Positions 47,201 through 59,880 are shown, numbered from the stretch's first letter. The stretch: 64,000 bases of DNA from Hyalella azteca (GCF_000764305.2 NW_025944795.1:63838-127837), one strand, 5' to 3'. A program made the numbers and translations. The notes: generated by a model not told the origin, from the sequence alone.

Positions 47201-50200
47201 ATGACTTTTATACTAAAAAAATAGCTAAAAATTATTGTAAGGGCAGCTTCTGACAGCTACATAAAAATTTCTAAATCGATTCATCCCTTCATTGCACTGT
47301 GAATCTATAGAGCATTTATTACAAAAACGCAAAGCTTTACAATTCATTTAACATTGCGAATATCTCCATAATGACAGTCAATAAAATTATGTTTACTAAA
47401 TAAAATCGCTAGTTTTTATAGGTCCAAATTATTGGTTAATAATATTTAATCATTCACAATGTGAGGAGTAAACAGACGTAGCATGACCATCGAACAAAAA
47501 CTAAAGAAACTATTGCCTTTACTAAAGTACTCATTCCTATCGATTCCTTCTTTGTTGCGATTCAATCCCCTACTTATTACACGCACTAATTAAAGCTACG
47601 GAATTTGGTACATTAAAAAGATGGTTACGAAATAATTTATACTTACACTCAAGAAGGGCCAGTAACTGTCAGCAATGAAGCGCAGTAGTCGTCTCGGCAT
47701 CGGATGGTGGCGCTCGAAATGGAACAACGAACAGCCAACAATTGTGCCTTCGTCATCCTGATGAAAAAAAATTATTATTGAATTAAAATTACTTGCTATT
47801 AATGCCTAATGATAATTAATTGCTAGGACCCCGATGGAAGAGTCCGCTGCACTATCCATTTTGACACTTACTAATGTCCAATTACAATTAATGTACAATT
47901 AACTTAAGGAAATACCTACGGGAATGTGAGGTACAATATCGATTACGGAACCACTGGAACGAATTTAAGGGCATTGAGAGAATGCCTCAATTATTAGTTA
48001 GAATGCTCACATGTCGTGTTTAATTGGTAAATTAAGTGAATTAACTGTGTTCACTTTTGTGGTTATGAACCCATCAAGGCCCAAATAATGGGTCAATAGT
48101 AATAAATTAGTCTTGCAAAGAATAAACAGATGTAGCGCAACTACTCTAAATGAAGTAAACGAAACTATCACTTTAAAAAAATATTTTTATATTTGTTAGG
48201 AATTATTTTCTTATTCATTACATTACCTCAGATCCGTAAAAATTTATTGAATTTTTTTTAAAGGGTCGCAGAGCTATGATGTCGTAGTCGACGTACATTC
48301 CTCCCGAGTTGTACACGACTGCGTATCGTAGCAGGTCGCTCAAGTGAGGTAGCAGGTATACTGTAAAAAAACTCTCATTGTCAAGCGATGGCACGCAATA
48401 ATAGCGAATATATGTAAATAAATTGAGCAGCACTGTATAGTATAAAAAGCATTCGTTACTTCGTCAGTCAATCGCTGACTGTGTTTTACAGTAAGTCCAC
48501 CAATTAGAGACAAGAAATGGGCCGCTACGTGTACAAAAGCCGCTACGTGTACAATAGCCGCTGCGTGTACTTGGACCGTTACGAGTACTTATACCACTAT
48601 CGCAGTATGTCACTCTCGGGGAACATAACTTTCTACTTAAATTACAAGTAAACTACTAAGTGTAGCAACTGAGGACGTTTGTACGCAACAGAGAACATTT
48701 TAAAGTTGTCGTACGTGGCAGCAACCATCAGTGCAAGTCATTTTGCGTTCACTAGAACGTATCCTTTTTGGGAAGTTGGCGCGTGACAATATTGCTCCGG
48801 TTACTCATGTCAGGCGGTAGAGGGTTAAGCAAGTTTTGATTGTACCATTCACAAGACCAACCACTTACATGTATTCCAGAAAGAGTCAGACTCAAGTAAC
48901 GCATGCGCAGGAGTGTCACGCATGACAACGCGCACGTTCATGTGCGCCACGCAGAGACGCTGGCAAATTTCCTGCAAATTCCGCAAACTTGCGGCGGTCG
49001 AAGCGTGCAATTTCTCGCGCGTCACCAGCAACCAGACGTGAGCGTCGCCGTTCACGGTGCACATGCTGAGCCATCAAAATAATTTTTTTTTCAAATCTCA
49101 GAGATTAATTTGTATTGGAAATATAAAATTAATGTATACACAACAAAATGAACAAAGCTCGCATAGGCAGATATTTGTGGTTAATCAGAGACAAATTAAG
49201 TTTCTTTGAACAATGCTCATGGAACACTCAGTGTGACATAAAAACTTTAATTCGAGAGTGAAAAGAGTTTCAACTTCTGATACCGATGGTGTTAGATCAG
49301 AGCTAAGATGAGGTTTCTACCTTGTGTTATATGTACATTCACTTAACGGCAATTGAACTATATAGGTGAAAATTATTCCTTCAATTTTGAAATTTTTAAG
49401 GGTGATTACATCATTAAGGTGAATAATACGATTTAAACAATTTTTCAGTGTTTCTGTATTAGGTTCTAAGGTTTGAATTGCCCTGAAAATAAAATATCTG
49501 ACCAAACGATCGGAACAGAAATTATTTGTTTCTATTACTCACTAGTTTATTACTAGTTTAAATTAGTATAAAGCGAGTACACTTGCCTTTCAATGGAGCA
49601 CAATGTTTTGCTCGTGATGTTGGACTTTAGGCTTAAGTCCATCATGTAAATGTTCTGCTCGGCAGGGTCGGGGGCCACGTCTCTGTCAATTCAAAGCATG
49701 ACACTATTTATAAAAATGGAAAAAATAAATACAACTCATACCAAAAATAAATAAATACAACTCACGAAGAAAAACTATACGCGTATTTGGAAAATTCAGT
49801 TACTTCACCAAGTTTTTTACTTGTCTGTTTCATTGAAGCTGAAGTCGAGTGTGTGACATAAGTCTTTAGCTGGACTGTAAAAATTTCAAGTGCTCCTGAA
49901 TTTCAGGGGAATAGTTTTAAGATTTCGCGATGAAAGTTTCACACATGTCTCTCTGTGTATTTTCAAGTTAACTTTATAGAAGACGATCATGAAATGCATC
50001 TTTTACCTGCAGACTTGGCACAGTCAAGAGTATTTTACTCACATCTATAAACGCGAAAGACTGAATTGAACTTGAATTCACAGAGAAACATATCTAGATG
50101 TTGTGAAGAAAATTTCCTCAATCCAACATGTTGTTGCCTTGAGGCATAGGAGATATGTTGAAGATATATTATAATGTAACAATAGATGATAAGTTTTACA

Positions 50201-52741
50201 GTTTTACTCACACGTACAAACGCGGAAGACTTTTTAGTGCCGGATCATTGACTCCAGGTAAGCAGCCAACGGTGGGGGGCGCGGAGAGCGGTCCGGGATC
50301 TTGCTTCTCACCGTAACCGTAGGCTTCCCTTCGCCGCTTGATTTCTTTATTTGGAACTTCTGCAATAAATTGTTCTCAGAGTCGTTAAATAATATGAATT
50401 TTGCAAACCATAGCAATAGTTTGTTATATTACTGCAATATATTGTAATCAGAGTCTTTAAATAATAGGAGTTTTTTACGAATCATAGTGATAGTTTATAA
50501 AATTACTGCAATAGACTATATTCTCATTCATTAAATAGCTTAATCTTTTACAAATCATAGTGATAGTTTATAAAATTACTGCAATAGACTGTATTCTCAG
50601 TCATTAAATAGCTTAATTTTTTACAAATCATAGTGATAGTTTATAAAATTACTGCAATAGACTGCATTCTCAGTCATTAAATAGCTTAATTTTTTTGCAA
50701 ATCATAGGAATAGTTTATAATATTACTGCAATAGACTATTCTCGGTCAATAAATAACTTGAGTTTTTGCAAACCATAGTAATTGTTTGTAATATTACTGC
50801 AATAAATTGTAATCAGAGTCATTTATACACGCTTTGATTTTGATTCAATTTATACAGGTTAGGTATTTATGATATTTATACTGTTTGTTCAAAAATGTCT
50901 GTCATAAATTTTCTGTCCTAACAGACTTTTTTGTATAAGCACTGAAATTTTGAATGAAAATTCTCGCGTAAATTTATGGAACAACTAGCAGGATTTGTTC
51001 ATGCACTATAGAATCCGAAGCATATCCTTCACTAGAAATATCATGCCATTTATATCATGACAAATGCAATGTAATATGTAAATGTCTTATTGTAAATCAA
51101 AATCACCTCGTAAAATTGCGAACATAACTGTCACTGCGATGCCGAGCATGATCACAATTAGCCACCCTGATAAATCTGTTGAGCACGATAAATGCAATCA
51201 ATATGATGGGATAAAAACAATCAATATAATCAACCTAAGAATTAAATGACTAAAATTTGTTAGAAATGTTAGTAAAAATTGCAATAAAATGTCAGTAATG
51301 TTAGTGAAATTGTAATTATCATCATTATTATATTAATGTCCTTTTAATCATTATTTTTTTAGCTCGCTCGAGGATAACTATAGGAATACTTGTCTGACGT
51401 AATATGGAAGGTTGTTTCGGTATGTCGAAATATTGATATATTATTGCCACAGTTGTTTCGTTACTATTCATGTTCGTTGTCTTAGATTGGAATATCTATT
51501 GCAAAGAAGCAATCGGCTTGAAGTTTAGGCCGTATTTTTATGTTACATGGAAGAAAAAGTATCTAATAACACTAATGAAGCAATTTAGGTTCAAAGCTAA
51601 CTGGTCTGTAGTTTGCAATGGATTTGGCGCCAGAAGTAGTCGTTTGTCTCTAGCCTTTGAATTTGAATATTAATGAGGCATGCTGATATTTACATCCAAG
51701 AGTCGAGGAAAATATTATATTTCAAGTCCAATGCAGCACTCTGCTTCTAGAAAAAGTACGCAAAATGGTGAATTCATTTTCAATTTCAATCAAAATTTAC
51801 TATTTTCATAAAGAAGAGTTGCCATCCTTTCATGATGATTGTTAGCAGACACCCAGCAAGTAACTAAATTAAATAAAAAAGTTTAATTTAAAGGCGCTAT
51901 GATTTAAGTTTTATTCGATCAATCTAAAGAAGGACACGATGTGAAGTTAGAAAGTCTTTAGTTCGTGTCGGCTCAAAGATATTATCACGACATTTTGATA
52001 AGTCCTTGAACAATGAAAATATTTGGAAATATTGAGTCTGGTTACTTTAGTTTGGTAATATTTAACGCAAAACTAAGCGATAATAAACTAACAATAACGC
52101 GATGAAGAGCCGTAATAAATGGATACGTATGTAAAGGGGAATGGGCCATGATAAAAATTACAATAAAATGTTAATAAGTAAGTCGGAAATTTAATATAGA
52201 ACTTATTGATGATGAAATATAAATTCATACTTGAATGAAATAATCAGAGTATCACGTACTCTTCGTCCAAAGGCCCTCACATCGAGCTATTGATCTGTCC
52301 TAAATATTTACTACATCGAAAATATTGTAGTCAGATTTGTCATGAATGGCCACTACTACACATCTTCACGTTCTATTGTCATTTGGAGGGATTTGCTTCT
52401 GTGACTAAGCAATTTTTTTGCAAATGAACTCAATGGTTAAAACTATTACTTGCATAAATACGATTACTTGTATTTACACCATGATGAACAAACTTACTTG
52501 CATGAATACCATGATGATTAGTGTTACGCGCATAAACTCAATATTATATTATTCACCATATGGTGTACAACTACAAAAAACACAATGGTGTCTTATTTAA
52601 CTTTCATTAATTCAATGGTGACTGATACTCCTCGCATTAACACAAAGATGAATATTATGGTACCGAAGTACGTTTTATTGCAGAATTATTACCTAATTTA
52701 TTGCTAGAGCCCATCATTCGTCCTCTGTCACGCTTGGTCAT
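44107..52741 (-). CDS. Alpha-1,4-glycosyltransferase, A4GALT / alpha4GT family (GT32)
   Basis: Ten coding exons on the minus strand, all phases agreeing: 52741-52693, 51166-51107, 50359-50212, 49682-49587, 49065-48869, 48360-48227, 47757-47647, 46165-46015, 45547-45339, 44250-44107; 432 residues. A short cytoplasmic tail, a membrane helix (WLIVIMLGIAVTVMFAIL) and a stem give type II Golgi topology. CSIES then LPHLSDLLRYAVVYNSGG and YVDYDIIALRPF match the family, with the DXD metal/nucleotide-sugar motif as DYD. GCSLFHFERHHP, NAVGPMGI and the terminal FIAQKTCP agree with the rest of the catalytic domain. In arthropods such enzymes extend glycosphingolipids. The W/Y-N strand before the last exon was not located, so a short exon may be missing. 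Confidence 0.8.
44251..45338. other. Last intron of the glycosyltransferase gene
   Basis: AT-rich. Family comparison suggests a very short exon carrying a H-x-[WY]-N strand could be here, but I did not find one. Confidence 0.35.
45339..45547 (-). CDS. Glycosyltransferase exon 9
   Basis: The acceptor TTATTTTTCAG opens in phase 1 and the donor GTAAGT closes in phase 0; 209 nt. A charged insert is followed by FNCTIDVYAKTAHHPVYYIS, the late cysteine and the Pro-containing strand of the catalytic domain. Confidence 0.7.
46015..46165 (-). CDS. Glycosyltransferase exon 8
   Basis: The acceptor TAATCTTACAG opens in phase 0. Reads NAVGPMGISNFMRSNKC and a variable stretch. Two phase-1 donors are possible: GTACTA (end 46015, chosen) and GTAATA (end 46114). 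Confidence 0.62.
47647..47757 (-). CDS. Glycosyltransferase exon 7
   Basis: 37 codons, phase 0 to phase 0, with acceptor TTTTTTTCATCAG and donor GTAAGT. Reads DDEGTIVGCSLFHFERHHP then RLLRFIADSYWPFLS. Confidence 0.78.
48227..48360 (-). CDS. Glycosyltransferase exon 6: DXD motif
   Basis: The acceptor TTTTTTTACAG opens in phase 1 and the donor GTAATG closes in phase 0. Encodes YLLPHLSDLLRYAVVYNSGG then MYVDYDIIALRPF, the family signature with DYD as the DXD motif. Confidence 0.85.
48520..48590. repeat. ~18-bp tandem repeat in a glycosyltransferase intron
   Basis: Four diverged copies of GCCGCTACGTGTACAAAA. Confidence 0.8.
48869..49065 (-). CDS. Glycosyltransferase exon 5
   Basis: The acceptor GATGGCTCAG opens in phase 2 and the donor GTAAGT closes in phase 1; 197 nt. 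Reads MCTVNGDAHVWLLVTREKL and RDTPAHALLESDSFWNT, the start of the nucleotide-sugar-binding fold. Confidence 0.75.
49587..49682 (-). CDS. Glycosyltransferase exon 4, with GC donor
   Basis: The acceptor GAATTGACAG opens in phase 2. Reads DVAPDPAEQNIYMMDLSLKS then TLCSIE. It ends GAAAG followed by GCAAGT, the typical GC-AG donor. With the next exon this gives CSIES, matching the conserved C-x-x-ES of the family. Confidence 0.72.
50212..50359 (-). CDS. Glycosyltransferase exon 3: stem region
   Basis: The acceptor TTTATTGCAG opens in phase 1 and the donor GTGAGT closes in phase 2. Reads VPNKEIKRRREAYGYGEK and a Pro-rich stretch to SLPRLYV. Another frame is also open here but does not join its neighbours. 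Confidence 0.68.
50345..50830. repeat. ~72-bp minisatellite spanning an acceptor
   Basis: Six units with AAATTACTGCAATAGACTGT and CATTAAATAGCTTAA. On the gene strand each has TCTATTGCAG, the same acceptor sequence that ends the intron at 50360, so the array includes the acceptor. Confidence 0.88.
51107..51166 (-). CDS. Glycosyltransferase exon 2: membrane anchor
   Basis: The acceptor GATTTATCAG opens in phase 1, the donor GTGATT closes in phase 1; 60 nt reading WLIVIMLGIAVTVMFAILR, the signal anchor of a Golgi enzyme. Confidence 0.72.
51167..52692. other. First intron of the glycosyltransferase gene
   Basis: AT-rich. A degenerate ~28-bp repeat (ACTTGCATAAATAC, CATGATG) lies at 52430-52660; no exon seen. 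Confidence 0.4.
52693..52741 (-). CDS. Glycosyltransferase exon 1: cytoplasmic tail
   Basis: The ATG at 52741-52739 opens MTKRDRGRMMGSSNKL, a basic cytoplasmic tail, ending in phase 1 at a GTAATA donor. The 5'UTR to the right reads GGACAGCCTCCCGTACGAGG after a possible acceptor GTGGCAG. Confidence 0.6.
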
Positions 52742-52779
52742 CGAGTTGCTACTGACGCGAAACCTCGTACGGGAGGCTG

Positions 52780-53560
52780 TCCCTGCCACGATGTAAATAA
52801 GAAAGCCAAACAATTATTTTCCCTCAGCTTTGTAGTCAGAAAATGCGACTTCAGCAAGTAGTTTTGGACATCACTCTTATATTGTTGCGCAATCCCTGTT
52901 AGGTTCATACGAAAATGTTGATAGTAACGTATTTGCAACTGAACTATAACATATTCGTATTTGTAGCATTTAAACCAATATTACACGTTTTCATATGCTT
53001 ATGGGATAATTGTCCAGCTATTAGTTGACAAATGGACATCATTATAGGCACATGACAAGCTCAAATAAGGCAAAACTTCACGAAAACATCAAACAAAAAA
53101 TTAGAATAAAATAAATAATGATATATGTATAGATATTCGCCAAACGGTATGAATATCAGACTACTTTTTTAGCTAGTCAACAAGATAAAGCAGATTTTTT
53201 TCATATCGGTTAGCAAACATACGCTGGGTAACCGTGAAAGTTTATCTGTATTATCGTTGAAAACAGTACAGAAATCGTAAAGGCATTGGATTAATAGATT
53301 TGGTTATGTGTATACATGCTTCATGAATAATTTCATTGAAACGTACTTCGGAAAATTCAAATTACAAAGACAGTATTGACGATTTTATTAGATCTTAGAA
53401 ACTTATATGCGTCTTCGAATAATAATTTGAATTCGAAACTTCAACGCCATTTCTGATACATGACAAGATGGACATACGCCCTGAGCAAGCAACGCAGCAC
53501 ATCGCTAGTCTGTAATTAAGTGATGTTACTAACATAGAATAAAGCTTGTTTGATTACTAA
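52780..53560. other. AT-rich sequence upstream of the glycosyltransferase gene
   Basis: No splice-consistent exon or clear promoter motif. The promoter of the minus-strand gene should be in or beyond this stretch. Confidence 0.4.
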
Positions 53561-54299
53561 AATTTTGAATGGAGAATTACGAGTAAATTCGTGGAACAAA
53601 TAGCAGGATTTGTGGAACAAATAGCAGGATTTGTGGAACAAATAGCATCAGTCTTCTTTTCACAACTGTTGGTTTAGCGAAAAAAATGTCACAATATGTT
53701 GAGAGTTTTTTCAATGACCAGTTCGGAAACTATTTCAAAAGCTCCATTCGTTTTTTATTTTCAAAACTGGTTAGTCCTGAATTTAATTTTTTACCACAAA
53801 ATTATTCTAGCTTCATCTTCTTCATTTGAAAAATGTTTGTGACTTTCCGTTGAAGTCAATCTTCTTAAATCTTCTTCCACAAAATCTTCTTCCACATTTT
53901 TTTCATATGGTGAGATGTGAGAGAATTATTCTGATAATTTAGATTCATTTGCACTTTGTGTTGATGTCGCCGTTCTTCTCACCGAGAGGATTTTGCATAA
54001 ATAAAAACGTCGTTCGTCCTGTACTTTTTCTTGCAAAGCGACTTTATGGAACATAAATGCGCCCTACCAGTGTAATAATTTCGAGGGTTGTTAGCTTCTG
54101 AATAAAAGGGGCCTTTAGCCCGTCCAGCGCGTAAATTAGCGGCTCTATATGTCCGCTTTAAGCTCTGGTTATATGAGCGGAATAAGCTTCTGATTAGAAT
54201 CCGGTCATGGACCGACTGAGCTTGGAACGATCGTGGGGAGCGCATATTTGGCATCCACATATTAATCCAGTTGGAGAGATGACTTAAAGATTTGATTAA

Positions 54300-54550
54300 G
54301 TAACTAAAAGATTAAATAAACTAAACGATTAAATGACTAAATGAGATTAAATAACTAAATTAGATTAAATGACTAAATTAGATTAAATGATTAAATTAGA
54401 TTAAGTGGCTAAATTAGATCAAATGGCTAAATTAGATTAAATGACTAAATTAGATTAAATGACTAAGTTAGATTAAATGACTAAATTAGATTGAATAATT
54501 AAATTAGATTAAATGACTAAATTAGATTAAATGACTTAAATATTAGAGAG
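54300..54550. repeat. 18-bp minisatellite
   Basis: About thirteen copies of TTAAATGACTAAATTAGA. Confidence 0.95.
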
Positions 54551-55964
54551 ATGACCTAAAGATTAAAGATCAGAATATGAGCAGGCAAATTTGAGCAGGC
54601 AAAAAAAAAATACTTGATAAAAAACTAACCAGTTTTCCTTCACAAATGAATTTTTTTCCAATCATATATGTCATAGTATAAGGAAGGCAACACAATGGAA
54701 AATTACGTGTTAATTTCAACAAAACTTGTCCGGGCTGCAGTAACTTAATTTCGGCAGCCACCGCTCACACCTCACAACAGTCAACAAGTGATTTTTTTCT
54801 GTAATCCATGTACCGCCACTGCACTAGAAGTAGTGAGTTCTTAAATAAAGTTCTTCTCAAGCTTTCAAATTATCAACTGTACTTGAAATTTATGGAGTGA
54901 CAACTAAAAATATAACAGAATATACGATAGTAATGGATATTCAAATAAGCTGTTCACAAATTGAAACCCATTTGAACACTTTCTTCTTCGGCTTCAGTTT
55001 GCTTGTACGCTATATTGTACACACCGCCATGACAGCTAGGGCAGCGCGAACGTTCATATGCAATTAATAATAATTATAATAATTATTATGCAATAATCAA
55101 TAATTAAGCTGTCGGCTTGCTTAATTTCATCTAATATAGCATATCTGCAAGAGCTACTTCTTTGCCGGTCAAGCAGAGATATGCCCGAAGCTGAACATTT
55201 CTATTGTTGGAGAAACCATTATTTCGTGGGCTTGCGGAATAGTGAATGAGTGATTTCCAGATAATTGGAAATCGAGGAAACACTTCCACAAGCACTCGCA
55301 ATATTATTTTTATCCTTTTTAATGTCTATAAGTGCTCACTGAAGGAGACAAAACTATTCAAACCTCTTTGAAAATAAATGATCATTCTTTACTACGTCCT
55401 GCGTCAAGTTTTAACTGACGCCATGCTGGCTTGCGGCAACGGCGACTGACGATGAATGTCTAGACGATTAATGCGATTCATCTCACCAGCTACCTGTACG
55501 TAGTCATCCTAAAAGCACTCGAAGTATTTTCCGACCTTTTCTAGGATTTGCAAAACAATAACTCGATGGTATTGTGCCGGACCTGCTCCATCGATACAGT
55601 GGCTCAACGATTATGCCAGAGCTGAGTGAAGGGGCGGGACAGATATCCCCTATACAGAGTGACGGCTTATAAAGCCTTGCCCAAGTAAGAGCGTCATACA
55701 GGGCGTTACAGTGAGCCTAATTAAGAGACTAATATTGTCTGACTCGATATTATCTTATCGGATGCTTTCCCCGAGAAGTTTGATCGTCTTCGATCAGATG
55801 AAATAAAGGTGGTCCTGTTATCAAATGCAAACCCATTATTAACCCTAAAACAATAAGTCTTAATTCGAAGCGTTAAAATTAGAATAAGGTCCGAAATCTA
55901 GAAGAGTAAAACAGTGAAAATTCGCTAAATGAGAGTAACTCATGACTTTAATTTATATAAAAAA

Positions 55965-56660
55965 CGATTTTGATTAAAAATTAAATTAAAATTACATTTA
56001 CCCAATACATTTCATTAATGAATAAGACGAACTGATCTAAGTGTTGTCTGATTACGATATTTTTATACAAGAAACTTTTTCGAGGCTAATTGTATTCTTG
56101 AAAGCCTATTTGGGCAGAATGCAGCAAAGGACTATAGAATGTGAGCAAATGATTACACTAGTAATTATGAAGCACTAATTAATTCTTGTTCAGAGGTCGA
56201 CAACTTTTTCTGCCCGTTTGCCCATTGACATGATATTTGTATTTACGTTGCCCCTTCCGTTTACGTAAATACAAAAGGCGCAAAAATATTCAACCATTAT
56301 TAACTTTTTTCAGGATAAAAAATTGATATAATTGTCACCTATACATATATCGAAAGAAGCTTATGCTACACCCTAGCCAATGTTTGAATAAAAGAGGACG
56401 TCTTCGTTGATAAGACTTGATATGAATGAAATGATTCAGCTTGATGAACGTCAGCAAGCCAATATTGACCAGGAAAATGGCCCTGCTTCTACTTCGTGCT
56501 TGGAATAATTTGTAGTACAGCTAACACATCAGGCAATCATATAAATAAACTCATTCGCAAAGATATGGAAGATTGAATGGAACACAATTTAAAGAATTTA
56601 AGATAATCCCAATCAACCGAAAAATACAACCGACAACTTCGACGACGAAAAAAATACTTC
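55965..56660. repeat. ~0.7-kb direct duplication, copy 1
   Basis: Shares long near-identical stretches with 57290-58045, for example TTTACCCAATACATTTCATT, GCAAAAATATTCAACCATTA and GATGAACGTCAGCAAGCCAA. No coding frame of note. Confidence 0.9.
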
Positions 56661-56679
56661 CCCTACACAAGAATAGAAT

Positions 56680-56870
56680 AGAAGTGTCGGCGTTGAAGAA
56701 ATAGGCCCATGGCCTGTTGCCGATTCTTGAACCTTTCGTGACTTGATTCACAAGGGATCCGGCCTTTGGAACCCGATTTTTCTATAGCTGACTCGGAGCT
56801 TCAACGATGCTATCAGGGAGGCTGTTCCACATGTCGGTGACTGAGTCTCTCCTGCCATTTCTTGCGAAAA
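56680..56870 (-). mobile_element. Non-LTR retrotransposon C-terminal fragment
   Basis: On the minus strand a frame reads VTDMWNSLPDSIVEAPSQL, the WN-x-LP motif that ends reverse-transcriptase ORFs of jockey/CR1-type elements. A stop and frame shifts follow. It lies between the two copies of the 0.7-kb duplication. Confidence 0.62.
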
Positions 56871-57289
56871 TTTTCTCTCTCTAAAGGGGTAGCATCCTTC
56901 TTAACAAAGACTGAATTAAACTCTGGGAATTCACTTAGTTTTTTAGAGGTAAGCTTGGCCATAAAAACAAGGGCTCTATTGTTCTACGCTGGCTAGGCAG
57001 TGCTGCACGTTGCCCTCGCCTGGCCTGCTTGCGGCCCTCGCTGACTCTAGATCGCGTTATTTCAGATGGAAACACTTTTACTATAGGATTTTTTTCTATT
57101 TGCACTCTCTTTTACTGACTTCACTAAAAAATTCAGTCATTCACTGACACGGATCATAAAAAAATGCAAAAAGAGTTCCGAAAACGGCACAGTTAAAGTT
57201 AAAAGTTGAAAATCTGGGACCGCAAAACACGAGCGTCCGCTCTCGACCACGGCTGAATCTTGACTCTTGACTTCATACCTTGAATTTAT

Positions 57290-58045
57290 ATAAAAAAAAC
57301 GATTTCGATTAAAAATAAAATTGCATTTACCCAATACATTTCATTAACGAATAAGACGAACTGATCTCATTGGTGTCTGATACCGATATTTTTATATAAT
57401 AAACTGTTTCGAGGCTGATTGTATTCTTGAAAGTCTATTTGGGCAAAGGCAGCAGGACTATAGAATGTGAGCAACTGATTACATGAGTAATTATGAAGCC
57501 TTAATTAAATTAATTCTAGTTCATAGGTCGACAACCTTTTCTGCCCGTTGACCCCTTGACATGATATTTGTATTTACGTCAGCCCCTCCGTTTACGCAAA
57601 TACAAAAGGCGCAAAAATATTCAACCATTATTAACTTTCTCTAGGATAAAAAATGATATAATTGCCACCTATACATATATCGAACAAAGCTTATGCTACA
57701 CCCTAGCTAATGTTTGATATATCGAACAAAGCTTATGCTACACCCTAGCTAATGTTTGAATAGAACAGGACGTCTTCGCTGATATAACTTGATATGAATG
57801 AAATGATTCAGCTTGATGAACGTCAGCAAGCCAATATTGGCCAGGAAAATGCCCCTGCTTCTACTTCGTGCTTGGAATATTTTGTAGTACAGCTAACACA
57901 TCAGGCAATCATATAAATAAACTTATTCACAAAGATATGGAAGATTGAATGGAACACAATATAGAGAATTTATGATAATCCCAATCAACCGAAAAATACA
58001 ACCGACAACTTCGACGACGAAAAAAATACTTCCCCTACACAAATA
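57290..58045. repeat. ~0.7-kb direct duplication, copy 2
   Basis: Same content and order as 55965-56660, with small substitutions and an extra 41-bp tandem copy (CGAACAAAGCTTATGCTACA) at 57680-57760. Confidence 0.9.
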
Positions 58046-58369
58046 GAGGAATGGATTTAGGTATCCAACTAATGATTCTCGTGTTCAGAACACAATTCAC
58101 ATCTAGACAGCAGATAACCTGAAGAAACCTATAAAAACTACACTGATTCGCTAGCCTTCCAGAGACCTGAAATATATGACATTTGCATGATCTTGATTTA
58201 TCTACCCCAGTATTCGGGAGCAATAGTCTACTTACCTTCCCGCCTGACGCATTATATAAAGAGCACCGACTTTTCAAAAGCATATGTCATTATTGTATTA
58301 ATTTTCAAATTTGATACAATTTATAAATATACAATTATATATAATAATATAATTATATTTAAGCTGTAT

Positions 58370-58548
58370 GAAGCAGTGCAGTGTCGTTTATGTCATGAAG
58401 TTGTATGAGGCAGTGCAGTGTCGTGTATTGCGTGAAGTTGTATGAGGCAGTGCAGTGTCGTGTAATGAAGTTGTATGAGGCAGTGCAGTGTCGTGTATGT
58501 CATAAAGCTGTATGAGGCAGTGCAGTGTCGTGTAATTCATGACTTTGT
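58370..58548. repeat. ~36-bp minisatellite
   Basis: Five copies of GTATGAGGCAGTGCAGTGTC plus GTGTA. Confidence 0.92.
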
Positions 58549-59704
58549 ACAAGGCACAAGCGAAGCTCGACTCACGGTTCACCAAATGTTAATAGCGAGA
58601 AATTCTTCTTAGTTTAATACGTTCTGTTTGTAATGCAATAATAATAACCAATATTAATAAACATCGGATAGTAAAATCTACAGGCCAGTAGTGAATTTTT
58701 CATCGAAACTATGAAAATCATTATCTGCAATTTGAACTGAACTTATTTATTTCCATTAACAATATTTTATAAAAACATAAACACTCGAATCGGGAATAAA
58801 AATTCAACGAAGATAAACATATGGAATTAATTATTATCAGACATGAACCAAATTTAAATAGCATTAGATTAAGATCGCACTGGACCTATATAGAGCTTCG
58901 CCGGAACTTTTCTCTTTTCCAAACGTAATTTTTAAACAAACACGCCTAAAGTTAAGAAATTCTTCTGTCTTGAAAATATTTAAAAAGTAAATATCTACAT
59001 TCGTTTTAGACGCGCTGTTGAAATTATTTTTGTCTGTATAATGGAATAAATGCTAATAAAAAGGAATAAAAATAATTTTGAACATGCTCGTTCCAAACCT
59101 AATGTTTTTAATGTTTAATTCGATATACTGAATTTGACACGTCCCCTCCCAAACAATGCATACAAATTGACTACGAGTAATTACTTGAATCTATCCTGCA
59201 CTGTTTAATCACCGACACGGAAGTAAAAGTTCTCCGTTAGACCTGCCGGGCTCCGCTCTTTAATTCATCAGTATTGTCGGGCCTGTCAACTACTGCATCA
59301 GCTGAGGCACCGCATACAGGCCTGTAGTGATCGTTCGTAAGCTGATAAATTGTGTTGTTTAACTATTGATTCGATACAATGGATTTTTATGAAGGGCATT
59401 TGCAGGCGCTTTTGGCTCAATAACTTTATTCAGCAGGGCAATACAGTTGGGCACCAATTGGCATGGCGGAAGTTTATTTATGAATAAAGCTTCTTGATTA
59501 AATTGTTCGGAAATACTGGACAAGTGCAAGGTAGCGTATCATGAATACAATAGGAAATCACCGGCATATATTCGGTGCCTCGTGTCTCCTTCAACTCACC
59601 GGCTCTCCTTCCAACAACCTACAATTTCCGTTTTCTAAATTGACCTTAAAAACATGTCCCGATATTTCAGTATAATAAAGTATGTGAAAAACGCCTTTTC
59701 TAAC

Positions 59705-59880
59705 AGTATAGTTAACGTTTTCCTCATACCGCGCCGCTCTGTTATTCATCAGTATTACGTTCTTCCTCATACCGTGCGCTCCCTTTTTTCATCAGTATAA
59801 GTTCTCCGTCGTACCGTGCCGCTCTTTTATTCAGCAGTATAAGTTTTTTCTCATACTGTGCGGCTCTTTTATTAAAAATG
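59705..59880. repeat. ~48-bp tandem repeat
   Basis: Four diverged copies of TCATACCGTGCCGCTCTTTT plus ATTCATCAGTATAA. Confidence 0.82.

Noticed and set aside
53979..54260. 93-codon GC-richer minus-strand ORF
   Set aside because: No splice-consistent context and no recognisable motif; could be part of a non-coding element.
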